From: Oreohelix idahoensis
Taxonomy: Eukaryota; Mollusca; Gastropoda; Stylommatophora; Oreohelicidae
Length of the DNA: 64,000 nt
Direction of reading: 5' to 3'
Assembly (NCBI GenBank): GCA_024509875.1
Contig: JAMPIV010011345.1
Location: forward strand, 1 to 64,000
Every line of letters begins with the position of its first letter. The stretch's first letter is position 1. Positions 23,090 through 34,091 of this stretch are shown here, piece after piece. The position numbers and the translations under genes are program-made. The notes below the pieces were generated by a model. That model was not told the DNA's origin, did no database searches, and saw only the letters and a list, made by a program, of their open reading frames with translations.

Positions 23090-25657
23090 ATTGGGGAGCT
23101 CTTGTCCGATTCTTTAAAGGCCGTACGGCCTATATTTTCATTATAAAGACTAGAAGTTATTATGCACACATATGAGAAGTTATAGCAGTAGTGTGTTCAC
23201 GCCTTCGGGTTTTACAGTGTTCACGGCAGTGTGTTTGTTTGGTTAGTCAGTAGGCAGTGAACTGTTCTGGTCAGGTTGTGACCCGCTAGCGGCATTTGAC
23301 CTAGATTGGAAATAGGGCACAGTGAAAGGTTGGTGTTGTCAGTACAGAGAATATTTGTCATTTATTATGTTCGACGCTGTTTTGAAAGTTAATTTTGTGC
23401 TAGGGTGTTAAGTATTGATGGAAGCAGGGTAAAAAGTGATACGAGTAAGGTTGCAGCTGGCGGCTGGCATCACAGTTTGATATATTACAAGGCACATTTT
23501 GTAGCTTAGTGCTAGGAAGGTGGTGATCCAGTCGGAGCAGCGGAAGTTAGTAGGCCCGAGTGACTGACTGCGGTGTCGTCAGGAGGGAATAGTTCGTCAA
23601 TATTGGTTGGTAATATTTGGACTCGAGTGCCTGACTGTCGGCAGAGGAATATAGATCTTCAAGATTGGTGGATATTGGGAGTATCAATAGTGGCGGTGGT
23701 ATCTCAGGATGTGTGTAACTCCTCTTATCTGGATCATGGTCTAGATCAACTCAACCATTGTTGGGTACGTAGCCAATCTGTAGTAGCGTCATCGCTCGTA
23801 CTGCTCTACCTACCTATCAAGTTCAGTCGTGATCATAACTTACCGATGTGCCTTTCCAATAGGAGCCTACCCATGCTCTTTCGTGGTCCTAGTAACGCTT
23901 GAAGGGAGGCCGGTTACCAAAGTCTGTGGATCTGAGTGGTCCTGGAATACACTGTGCTGAAGACTGCTGGGTTCCTGAAGTGTCGTAGTGAAGTGAACTA
24001 TTCTTGGATATTACACGCATCACCGGGCCAAAAGACATTATTATTATTATCGTGCACATAGACTTGGGAAGAAGTCGTGTTATCTGGACATTATTGGATT
24101 TACGGTCGTTATTCTTAATGTGGACAGTGCTGAGATAACACCGTGTGGAACATTATTTTCGTTTTGATGTCTTCAAGTCTGTGAAGTCCAGTTCGTGCTG
24201 TTTCATCTATCATCTTCTGTGTTTGAGGAGCTACGCGGAAGAACATCGCTGGATCGTCAGTTAAGTTATTGTTTGTATATCTGTGTATGATTTGTTGCAT
24301 TTATGGTTTTTTCCCTCTAAATTCTGTTTTTCTTCCTTCAATATTTTCTTTTCTGTCTATCCACCTGATACAACTTATCATACAGTCTGGTCTTCTAGAG
24401 TAGTGGGACAGTTCTGTCGGGGTCGTGTCAGGTTAGCATAAAGCAATAAGTTTTGTTCTGTTTCTACACCTGTTTCTTGAGGTTTGCTTATTGGTTTGTT
24501 GTTGTTTTTCTTTCCTTGGGTTTTGTTCTTTGTCCTAGCTTTCTTTATAGAAACTCAATCTGTGTCTTTATATGGGGTAGGTAGTTTGGTGGTATCTGTC
24601 CCTCTATTTCCTATCGCTTGGGGTCATTGGTATTATATACACAGTAAATCTTGGATATGTTATAGTGATATTATTGCTTATATGTTATTTAGTTTATTTT
24701 GATTGGTGTTATTTAGCTGGTGGCTAGTGAAGGAGATAGCTCTCAACACTTCATTGTTAAGTGTAATTGTTGTTTAGTCTGCTGTGTTTATTATTATATT
24801 CGTGTGTTCAAGGGTGGACGAGTGGCGAGTTTAATTCTTCCTTTTCTTACTTGTGGGAAAAGATTGGATTAGACTGATTGATTCTAGGGTGTGGCTGTTT
24901 ATTGTTTAGTGGTGGAGTCAGGCAGAAGGTTTTCCTGCGACTGCCCTACTTAACATTCCAAGCTCAGTATTCGTTAGGCGTGCTGGTGGAGTTTGTATTT
25001 ACGTTGTCTTGTACATTCAGTAATTCTATTGTTGTGTTTAAGTGGTGTGATCTCTCGCTCCTTCTGGCTATCTTGTAAATACGTTAACGGGTATTCCGTG
25101 TTTTCGTCCGTTGTCAGTCACGAATTGTATATATCAGTCTATCCCTGCTCTGATCTTGTCTGTCGTCTTATTCCTCGTGACTGGTATTTATCGTAGTGTT
25201 TGGTGTGTCTTTTCATCTGTGGAGTGTTCATTTTTGCCAGTTGCGAACTTTTAGTATTAGGTAGAATATAAAGAATTGAAATACTGTCAGTGTGCAGCAC
25301 TAGAGTGGGTGCTAGTGAGATACTGTAGTATAGAAGCTGACTTATTTTTCAATTTTGTGGTGGTGCCACAACCTTACAGTGTGAGGTGGTATAGCACCAA
25401 GAGATATTATCAGCCAGGGAAATACAATCTTCGACTATAGTAAGGGCCATTCAGTTGTATCACAGAGACTAAGTGGTCGGAAGGACCAAAACCTAGAGAA
25501 TAAGGAGACAGTAGCCAAGAGGTTAATTGAATGGTGAAGTGGATTATATTTACATGCATAGGTTTGTACTTTGAGAAGTGTTATTGCTATTTATATGTCA
25601 TTACTGCATACTTTGAAAGCAGAGAGTTATCTGTTGATATAAGTGAGGTGTTTATAG
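23090..25657 (+). other. Long leader of Gmr1-B
   Basis: About 2.6 kb lies between the LTR and the mariner insertion, with only 70 bp more before the gag start. From about 24300 it is T-rich and pyrimidine-rich, like the shorter Gmr1-A leader. Frames such as 23573-23902 show no known motif and I do not call them genes. Confidence 0.55.
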
Positions 25658-25659
25658 TA

Positions 25660-26998
25660 CGAGGGGCGTTCAGAAAGTAATGCACCACATCGTTTTTCTC
25701 AGCTAATAATGAAGATAGAAGCATGAAATTTTGCACACTTTAAATATGGCATGTGCCAATTGTGTGCACCAAATTGCACTGCAACCAGCCAAATAATACG
25801 GCTGCCCTAAACCATTGAAATGGAGCATGTTAGCAATTTGCGTTATAAGCAGCGAATTGTGATAGAATTTCTCGTTGCAGAGAAGGAAACTGTTGTGAAC
25901 ATTCACAAGCGTCTATGTGATGTGTATGGAAGTTTTGCAGTCGACAGGAGTACAGTCAGTCGCTGGGTTCAGAGAATCAAAGAATCAGGAAGTGAAGATA
26001 CGGAGCTGCTTGATCGGCCGCGCTGTGGACGTCCTGCCACAGCCACCAACGCAGAAATGTTGAAATGCGCTGAGGGCATTATTCTTACTGATAGGCGAAT
26101 CACTACTCAACAATTGGCCTTACAGCTGTCAGTCAGCATTGGTAGAACAAATGCCGTTATAAAAACTCTCAGATTTTCTAAGGTTTGCGCAAGATGGGTT
26201 CCTCGAAGTCTCACAAATGACCACCGATTGCATAGGAAAGCAATTTCTTCTGAATTGTTGGAGCGTTTCAATGCTGATGGAGAGAACTTTTTGGCTAAGA
26301 TCGTTACAGGTGACGAAACCTGGGCACATCATTTTGAACCTGAGACAAAAAGACAGTCAATGGAGTGGCATCATCCGCAAACACCAAGAACAAAGAAATT
26401 CAAGACAATTCCTTCAGCTGGAAAGGCCATGATCACTGTCTTTTGGGACATTGAAGGTGTGATTCTTGTGGACGTTATGCCAAGAGGAGAGACAATCAAT
26501 TCGCAAGCTTACATTAAGACATTGAAAAAACTCAATCAACGTTTTCGCAGAGATCGGCCGCACAAGAATCCAGCAGACCTGCTTCTCCTTCATGACAATG
26601 CGCGCCCTCACACAAGTCTGGCAACACGGGAAGCAATCACCAAATTAGGTTGGACTGTACTACCCCATCCACCCTATAGTCCCGATTTGGCACCCTCTGA
26701 TTTTCATCTATTTGGTCCACTTAAAGATGCACTCCGTGGGACAATGTTTGAAGATGATGAAGGAGTGATTCATGCAGCGAAGAAATGGCTATATGATCAA
26801 GACAAAATCTGGTACGGGCTAGGAATACATGCACTTGTTTCGCGCTGGCATAAAGCCGTACAAGTTGATGGGAATTATGTTGAATAATACCGATGTTTAC
26901 ATGACATATCAATGTATATTGTGTATAAATTTCATGCTTTTTGAATAAACAGCTCCTGAGAAAAACGATGTGGTGCATTACTTTCTGAATGCCCCTCG
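25660..26998 (+). mobile_element. Complete mariner transposon (1339 bp, DD34D)
   Basis: Terminal inverted repeats of 43 bp (25660-25702 and 26956-26998; CGAGGGGCGTTCAGAAAGTA start) differ at one position. TA dinucleotides flank both ends (25658-25659 and 26999-27000). The transposase frame is uninterrupted. A second copy lies at 53703-55247. The insertion sits in the leader of Gmr1-B, just upstream of its gag. Confidence 0.96.
25820..26887 (+). CDS. Mariner transposase, intact 355 aa
   Basis: This DDD-type transposase would cut and paste its own element at TA sites in the nucleus. The N-terminal part (about 1-110) has two helix-turn-helix regions. WVPRSLT at about 130 matches the mariner WVPHxL linker. 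The catalytic aspartates are Asp165 (TGDETW), Asp259 (LLHDNARPH) and Asp294 (YSPDLAPSD). The last two are separated by 34 residues, the mariner DD34D signature. The length is normal for mariner (about 345-355). The ATG follows the 5' TIR by about 115 bp, and the frame ends about 70 bp before the 3' TIR. No stop or frameshift is present, so activity is possible but unproven. Confidence 0.96.
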   Translation: MEHVSNLRYKQRIVIEFLVAEKETVVNIHKRLCDVYGSFAVDRSTVSRWVQRIKESGSEDTELLDRPRCGRPATATNAEMLKCAEGIILTDRRITTQQLALQLSVSIGRTNAVIKTLRFSKVCARWVPRSLTNDHRLHRKAISSELLERFNADGENFLAKIVTGDETWAHHFEPETKRQSMEWHHPQTPRTKKFKTIPSAGKAMITVFWDIEGVILVDVMPRGETINSQAYIKTLKKLNQRFRRDRPHKNPADLLLLHDNARPHTSLATREAITKLGWTVLPHPPYSPDLAPSDFHLFGPLKDALRGTMFEDDEGVIHAAKKWLYDQDKIWYGLGIHALVSRWHKAVQVDGNYVE

Positions 26999-27070
26999 TA
27001 CATACGATTGAGTAGTTGCATAGTAAGAATCTATAGCAAAAGAAAATAGTGAGTATTCTGAGTGTACATC

Positions 27071-28192
27071 ATGGACCTAGAGGGTTTCATTCGGATAGGC
27101 AAAGAATGTGGGTACACCCAGAAAGAATTGATGGATTTTGCTGAAGTCAAATACCATTCAGAGGAAAATCAAAAAGCTTTGGAGAAGAAACAGAAGCAGG
27201 AAGAGAAGGAAAAGATTGAGAAACAGAAGCAGGAAGAGAAGGAAAAGATTGAGAAACAGAAGCGGTAAAGAGATGCTTGCGCTGAAGAGTTAGAGCTAAA
27301 AAGAAGAGAGTTCGAATTACAAGAAAAAAAGATGAAAGAAGCTAACGATTTGAAACAGAGAGAGTTAGAGTTAGAATTAGAAAAGGAGAGAATGAGAATA
27401 GCTCTGGAAGAGAAAAAGATTGATAAGGAAATACAATTGAAGAGATTAGAAGTGGGTGCGAGTGGTCAGAACTCGACTCCGAGGGAGTCTCATCGTCCCT
27501 TTAGGCTGCGTCTGCCAAATTTTAATGACAAAATCGACAGTTTAGATTTTTTTTCTTGAGAGGTTCGAGGCTGAGAGCGAAGCCTGGAAGGCTGACAGAG
27601 ATCAGTGGCCATCTCTGTTATACACGGTGCTAGTGGGGCCTGCGATGGAGACTTTCTATAGCCTCCCGCTGGAAGAAAGGGCTGATTACGACAAGGTGAA
27701 GGAACGGTTGCTTCGGAAGTTCCGTCTGACGGGTACCGGACGCGGTTTAGAAACACTATGCCAAGTGCAGACCAAGACTTCGAGGATTTCATCTCGAAGA
27801 TCAAGCTTCTGTTGAATAGATGGATCGAGTTGGAGGGAATTACTAAGGATTTTAATGGCGTGGTTGATCTAATGCTACGGGACAAAGTTTTGTCGTTCTG
27901 CTCTACTGAGTTGGTAGCTTTTTTCAGGAACGACAACCTAAGGACATTGAGTCCATGGCACAATTGGGCCACCATTATGTCCTTGCCCATCCGGGCAAAC
28001 CCATCCATCGTTCTGGTCTGTCAGACGCCTTCGTTGCAGGCGTCGGCAAAATCTAGCGCCAACCGTGGAAAAATCAGTCAGACGGTGCAGATAGCTACGA
28101 AGAACAGAAACGCAATAGGTCACCTCGGCCCTATCAGTAGCAACTACGATCATTTTAGAACGCGTCAGAGGTTCCAGTGTCGTAGATTTTGA
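27071..28192 (+). pseudogene. Gmr1-B gag pseudogene (coiled coil + SCAN/capsid-like)
   Basis: ATG 27071 starts MDLEGFIRIGKECGY, followed by a Glu/Lys/Gln coiled coil (about residues 40-130). After it come a capsid-like block with FRLRLPNFNDKIDSLDFF and FEAESEAWKADRDQWPSLLY, and FISKIKLLLNRWIELEGITK with LMLRDKVLSFCS. This parallels VDRWIELSKTEKTY and LLLRDKIMSCVN of Gmr1-A. Breaks are a TAA at 27266 in the coil, a frameshift in a T run near 27550, and a further frameshift near 27750. No protein could be made in one piece. The homology is visible along the whole Gag, but with many substitutions. Confidence 0.87.
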
Positions 28193-30193
28193 TAGGGGAA
28201 TTAAGACATCGATTGGTCCCTTCTGAATAGACTAGAACAGGTGGTGACTCAGTGAGAGATAATATAAGAAATAGATTTTTTTCACGAGTGAATTGGTGGA
28301 AAATAGGAAGAGTCTGTCCCTGAACTCGAGAAGCATCTCTCATTCAGCCTATCTCTACAACAGAACTTGGTTAGTCAGACAGTCTACCAAAATATATATT
28401 AATATATATATCAACCACTCACATACACATAAGTGACGACAGTTAGACGCACAGACGTGAAAACTACATCAATGGAATAGGGATATTTTGGGACGAGCTG
28501 ACCAACAACTGTAAATAAGTTTATGTAAATTTTATTTACCATAAAGAAACTTCACAACAGCAATATTTTGAATATCAATCAAATACAAATAAACATAGGT
28601 TAATGAATTAATCAAGAAAATAGACTCATAGGTGTAATCCTCCCTCCCTCTGTTGAGACAAGATCCCGTTAGAAGAAAGTTATTAACCCCCAAAGAGTCA
28701 AAGATTTATACGCTATGGTCTAGGATTTCCCTCTACAGTAAAGAACTGAGTTTATAGGTTAATCTATTCTGAAAGGGACAGCCTTAGCAAAAACTTGCAT
28801 TAAAGAAATACACAAAGTGAGTACATGGATTCTACAAGATATATATGAGAATTATTCAGTCATCCTTCCGCTCTACTCAGACAACCGTGGCCACGAGCAT
28901 TCTTTCTTACCTAATACTTGTGTTGTATCTTCTGGAACAATCTTTAGGACACTCACACACACAGAGCAAATCCAGTGTTATTTTTGGCAAAGAGAACCCC
29001 AGCTCCTCAAAGACAGGTTAACTTCACTTCTCCGGGGAGCGTTCGCTTTGTTATTTTTATTTAGGATTACTGTTTATGGCACCTCTAATTTGTCCAGGTA
29101 AAAAATTTAACAGCGCTCACAGTGTCAATAGCTTGAGATTTTCCAGTACATAGTTTATCCTCTTCGGTTATTTAACTTAAATTATAACTACAAGCTTAGA
29201 GCTTGTCTTATCGTTTAAAACTTCCGTGAAATAAATTCTAGTCACTTAAAAAAAAGATTAATCATCATGAATTAGAAATAAATACATATTTCGCCAATAC
29301 TCATGATGAACAGTGCATTTACTAGTTGGTTAAAATATTCTCTGACTGGTTACTAGCAATTAATTAAATTTATGTTATAGCTGGAAGAGTTTAGCTAGAA
29401 ATTATTATTTATTCTGCCAGCCAATGTACCACAGTAAATCCTAGAGAAATATAAATGACGGACCTATCTAGTAAATCACTCAAACTACTAGAAAATATAA
29501 TTACCTCCACACAAAACTTCTAAGACTATCTCCAACGAAAAACTAAGAAACTCTACTAATACAAGTGATTCTAGAAATCGAAGCTAGATGTCTTCTGAAT
29601 CTGTGAAGTACTGAATAATGGATTTTAAAAGCTGGAGAATATATATTAAATTTCCAGAACTTCGCTCAGACTTATTACTTTTAACACCTTCGTTTAGATT
29701 TCGTCTTTTCCTCGGTCGATCTGCGAATCAGACGAAATATTCACGCCATTTACCGCTCACAGACCCTGGCCATCGAGCGAAATCGAGCGAAGCCCGTCTT
29801 TTGATCTGGCGATTCGCCGTGTTTAATTACCTTTCAAACGAACGATTCAGAGGAAGGTAATAGAAATGTCTGCCCTTGGTTCAAAATTATCTACTCAAAT
29901 TAATTCCCCTGATCACTGTCTAACGAAAAATACGTTTAAACCTATCGCCACCTTCCTCTGTTACGTCTGATCCTATTACAACGTTTTTCAATCGCTGGCG
30001 TTAAAAATTACACGTAACCGGCTCAGCGTTAGCTAATTAGGTCTGCTGGTAAACCTTTATCAAAGGAAATAGCGAACAGCAATAAAATATGCCTGCTAAA
30101 TTAGAAAAAGAGACAGATCTCTGAGTGTAGGAGGGTTTTTATGTTAACAAACGTGCGTAGGTGAAAGAAAAATGTAGATGATGAAATAGATAT
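28193..30193. other. Unresolved ~2-kb block inside Gmr1-B, probably an insertion
   Basis: Gmr1-A has only about 450 codons of basic tail between capsid and protease. Here 2 kb of AT-rich, non-coding sequence separates them. No terminal repeats or target duplication could be assigned by eye. Chance frames (for example 29618-29860) show no motif. Confidence 0.45.
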
Positions 30194-30954
30194 ATGAAAG
30201 CTATTATCATAATATGTCACATCCAGCCGAGGTGGAACAACCATCACTCTGTTAGCGATAGTGTTGGAGAAGAGCGCCAAATGCGTAAGCAAGTGCGCTT
30301 CGAGGAGTCTCGAAAGGAAGATAGGCACTATAAAGAGAAACAGGTCAAGCGGAGGAGTGGATCCTCAGAGCGTCGATCTTCTGACTCCGATGTGCGGTCT
30401 TCACCAGCTAACAGCACCAGCAATAGTCCACGCGAGGAAGCAAAAAGGGAACTCCGATGTTCCAGGTGTAATGGTAAGGGACATAATGTAGACAGGTGTT
30501 CCACCCCAATCGAGTGCACGAACTCTGCGTTTGTGTTGGACACAGTCAACAGCGAGGACTGTATGGGGTGTCGTCCTCTGTTCCACGCGAACGAGAATGT
30601 AGTGCTACACTGTGGGCATGCGGTACTATGTCTGTCGACGGTCCATGAGACTGGCAAGGTGGCTCTCCACAAAGGTGTGGTGGAGAAGAAACCAGTCTCG
30701 GTGTTGAGAGACACTGGATGCACTACAGTCGGGGTAGTCGTTCGTGCATCGACGAATCCTGCCTCACAGGCAAAACTGTAAAGTGTACCACGTTTGGGGG
30801 CAAAGTCGAGTCTTACCCCCAGGCATGCATTAATGTGGACACCCCGTTCATAACAGGTAGAGTGAACGCGTTTGTCCTAGAGAACCCAATCGCCGATTTG
30901 ATCGTCGGCAATGTACGGGGAGTGCATAACGCCACGGGATTGGCTGGAGCATAG
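30194..30954 (+). pseudogene. Gmr1-B Gag tail (CCHC knuckle) and protease
   Basis: A basic, Arg/Ser-rich tail is followed by a zinc knuckle CSRCNGKGHNVDRC (C-x2-C-x4-H-x4-C), then CMGCRPLF and LHCGHA. These parallel the Cys/His block of Gmr1-A, which lacks a canonical knuckle. The protease motif appears as RDTGCTTVGV where Gmr1-A has FDSGCTTIGV. After a frameshift near 30740 the frame continues VKCTTFGGKVESYPQACINV and NPIADLIVGNVRGVHNATG, which match VKCVTFGGTLEKYSTAIIRI and NPIADLIIGRIHGVKECTP. The frame ends at TAG 30952. No integrase or RT follows. Confidence 0.87.
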
Positions 30955-30990
30955 GCTTAGCAACACCAAAGTCCCGAGACGGATGATCAG

Positions 30991-31353
30991 GTGGGCGAGG
31001 TATCACCACCTGAGAAGAAAGTACATCTGAAACGGGGGTCACGACAGGCGCGCATGAATACCCATAGTCCAGGGCCGTGGGACATGAGTAGGAACAGAAA
31101 AGGCATACCTGAGGGCCTGATAGCGAGTAACCGCGCGGTATGGGTTCGCAATGTTCCCCTGAGTGCTAGTTGGCGCACACTCAGATGATTGTTTAATGAG
31201 GTTGCGCCAGTTATATTCGTTGAGGTATTGTCATTGCGAGACAATACCAAGGTTGCACGTGTTACTTTCGCGAATAGGTGGGGTGTGCGTGATGCAGTCA
31301 TGTGGAAGCACACGTCGTTGCTCCATAACCACCTGCTGAAAGTCCAGCAATAG
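30991..31353 (+). pseudogene. RRM-like (RNA-recognition-motif) domain remnant in Gmr1-B
   Basis: This is in the same frame as the last protease segment, 36 bases after its stop. A basic stretch is followed by AVWVRNVPLSASWRTLR, then TGA at 31186, then LFNEVAPVIFVEVLSLRDNT, KVARVTFANRWGVRDAV, and LLHNHLLKVQQ to a stop at 31351. VWVRNV fits an RNP2 hexamer (beta-1). ARVTFAN fits the end of an RNP1-like beta-3, and LLHNHLLKV fits the RRM C-terminal strand. The beta-alpha-beta-beta-alpha-beta spacing is right for one RRM of about 75 residues. It occupies the place where integrase begins in Gmr1-A. Domain assignment is by eye only. Confidence 0.6.
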
Positions 31354-32022
31354 CAGGGGATAGGTTTTGGGTTTGCGTTTAGTTAAGGTGTTTTGGTTAA
31401 CGTGAACCGAACCGCAGAGTGTGACCCATGCTACCAGTACTATTCTGATAAATATAAGTTGTTCTGTACAGCTTTATAATGTAGTGAGGAGAATTGAGGA
31501 GGTGTTTACATGTGATAGTGGGTAGCAATTGATTGAAACCACGTTAGAGATGTTTTGTAAACTTTAAAGATCATGTTTATGATATGCTATGTTATGCTTG
31601 TAATTTATGTATCATGGTGCCATAAAGGCAATTTGCTATAGAGTTAAATTTAATGTATATCTAAACCTTGTTACAAATGACTGTTTATTCTATGAGATTA
31701 TCTACTGTAATGGGTGCCTATAGAAGAGTTACTATGAATGTACTATGCATTGTGTTTTGGGTGACCAGGGGAGAACAGTCGTTGTCCTTTGTCACGACTG
31801 CCAGAACCTTGGATAGCTTACTTCATTCTCATGTTGTGTTTTGGGGTAGGTTGGAGAATGCAGTAACGACAATGGTAGGAAAGAACTATGGCATTCTCTC
31901 GGTTCAGATGAGGAGATGCTGTTAATGGCATATGGTCGTCCAAACTCCGAAAGGGGTTGGGCAAAGCTTCCTCTGATGGAAGAAAACTACGTTTTCTTTC
32001 TTAAGGGACGGGGGGGGATGGA
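31354..32022 (+). other. Gmr1-B 3' untranslated region with polypurine tract
   Basis: No coding signal is seen. It ends with AAGGGACGGGGGGGGATGGA immediately before the 3' LTR (TGTCACGG at 32023), a clear polypurine tract for plus-strand priming. Confidence 0.7.
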
Positions 32023-32346
32023 TGTCACGGCGCTATTTCGCAGTGCATCTTTTGTACGAAAAGTCAGCCGGGTATAGCAAAACCGGCGAGTCAGGTGACT
32101 ACCGGAAGCCGGGAAATCAGGCGCGAGAGTAGTCAGTGAGAATCTAGCCAGCGTCCGGGTCGGACGCAGATATTTCCCTTTTGCCAGCGAGTTAGCTGTG
32201 AAGTTCATGTTATGGACAATTCGTTATAAGTGCTTGCCATATTCCGGGTCTAATGGATTATTAGGTTGTTATTCTAGTACAGTGTGGTGTCTAGATTATA
32301 TTTGTTACAGGCCGTAGATTTATAAGTTGTCAATGAGTTGAGTGTA
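32023..32346 (+). repeat. 3' LTR of Gmr1-B, first part
   Basis: It matches 22415-22747 of the 5' LTR, with a 10-bp gap near 32065 and about a dozen substitutions. It stops at GTGTA (32342-32346), which is repeated at 46351-46355, where the LTR resumes. Confidence 0.94.
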
Positions 32347-34091
32347 TGTCGTGAAACATTCTAAATCCACATATATAAATTAAAAGGTAAATGTAAAGCC
32401 TAACACATAAATTCAATAAAAGGAAAGAGAAAGGGTAAAAGTACAGTGCTGTCACAATGGCGTACAAAAATCCCCCTTGTTTTCTACTTCGTCTGCAAAT
32501 TGTAACGTTTCACGTTGATAGTAAAGCCTACTGCATCACTACACGCTTTCTACAATAAAACGTGTACTGTATTTCTAAGAAAACCTTGAGCTAGGCACAC
32601 TGCGTAATGACCTAAATTAATACTTCCATTAATTTCATTTTATACACTACGTTAACATAAACGGAAAGACAGATGAACTTAGGATAGAGAGAGGGAGGGC
32701 TGAAAGCAGGAACACATGCAACACTAACACGCGTCTCGCGATATACAATTAATGCCACCCTCCCCGCGCGAAAGGCCAGAAGCACTAACTTTTTTTCAAA
32801 TAGACCGTGATAAAAAACACTACCCATACGAGAGTTAGGTTTAAAAACCTGAAAAACGCTTATTAGGAAACATGACATTATACTGTTTTATGTCTGAAAG
32901 CCTGACAGTACCCAGACACCACATCGTATCGAAGTGAACGGGAGGTAGAAGAAAATGCATATTTTGAACGCAGCCCCTTAGCCCCATTAAACTTATATAT
33001 TTGGGTTTAGGACTGCTGACAAAGAATATGTTAAGTGTTACACAAATAGTCTAGGAATTAACAAATTATAGCCAAAAGAAAATAGTGAGGGTGTCAGACA
33101 ACACCAAAAAATAATCGCACAGTGGCATGTTTTGAAACCACTATTTTACGGGAAATGGGCCACCATGTAAAATCCTATTTGATTGGATAGAAGTAAATGT
33201 AAGGCTAAACACGATTAGTCGGACTACAAATACTAATTCTTTGTTGTTAGGGGAAACGGTAGCAAGGGTACTTTTTTTGAAAAGCTGTGTAAACATGGCC
33301 CGATTGGTTAGACCCGCCAATATAGTCAATTAAGAGCGTCAGTTCGGTGCCACATTTTAAAATAAACTTACTAAGAAACAGTGCGTTGAGATCCAGATCA
33401 TATTTTTCTAAATAAAAGTCTGGGACAGAGGCAGATCGGAATTTGTGCCATATTCATCACCAGTCAACGTATCTGTGTATTATTTCCATGAATTGTGGGA
33501 CTGTGGTCCTAGTTATTGAAGCAGCACCTGGTCTGAGTTTTGCTGAATCCAGAGGCTGACAGCATACTCCTTGGTCCAGATAGCGACCAGTGAGGTGTCT
33601 CCAGAACACAGTGAAGCAATCGAGCAGAGGAGTCTTTTCCTGCCGCCATCACGAAAGATAAGCTTCTGTGGCCAGAGTAGCTCAACATTATGTGCGCCCC
33701 CCCCCCTCAAAAATTGACATTCTATTAAACACAGAGGGACAATAATTTGGTTCAAATGATAGGAACTGTGAACTTTTCCCAATACTATTTCCACGATAAT
33801 CAAACACTTGAAGTCATGATGAAAAACAACAACCAAGCTTGAACAAAACCAGTATTACCTTGTATTACTACTTCACAAATTACACACATAGAATAATAAT
33901 AATAAAATATGTCAATACAAAGTTCATATATATAAACTGTGTACATACTACTTGTAATTACATTTGATTGTGATTCCTGGTTCACTGTGTAGTTGAATCA
34001 GGATACCCATTATTGAAAGAATTAATACATATATTTTTAAACTTAAACACTTGACTCATTTAAGATAGTCTTATAGAGTGTTATATGTGTG

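Noticed and set aside
23573..23902. 109-codon frame in the Gmr1-B leader
   Set aside because: No recognisable motif, no homologue in Gmr1-A, and its start is a non-ATG codon in context. Insufficient support.
28193..30193. Possible discrete transposon in Gmr1-B
   Set aside because: The size suggests an insertion, but I could not find terminal repeats or a target duplication, so it is left as unresolved.
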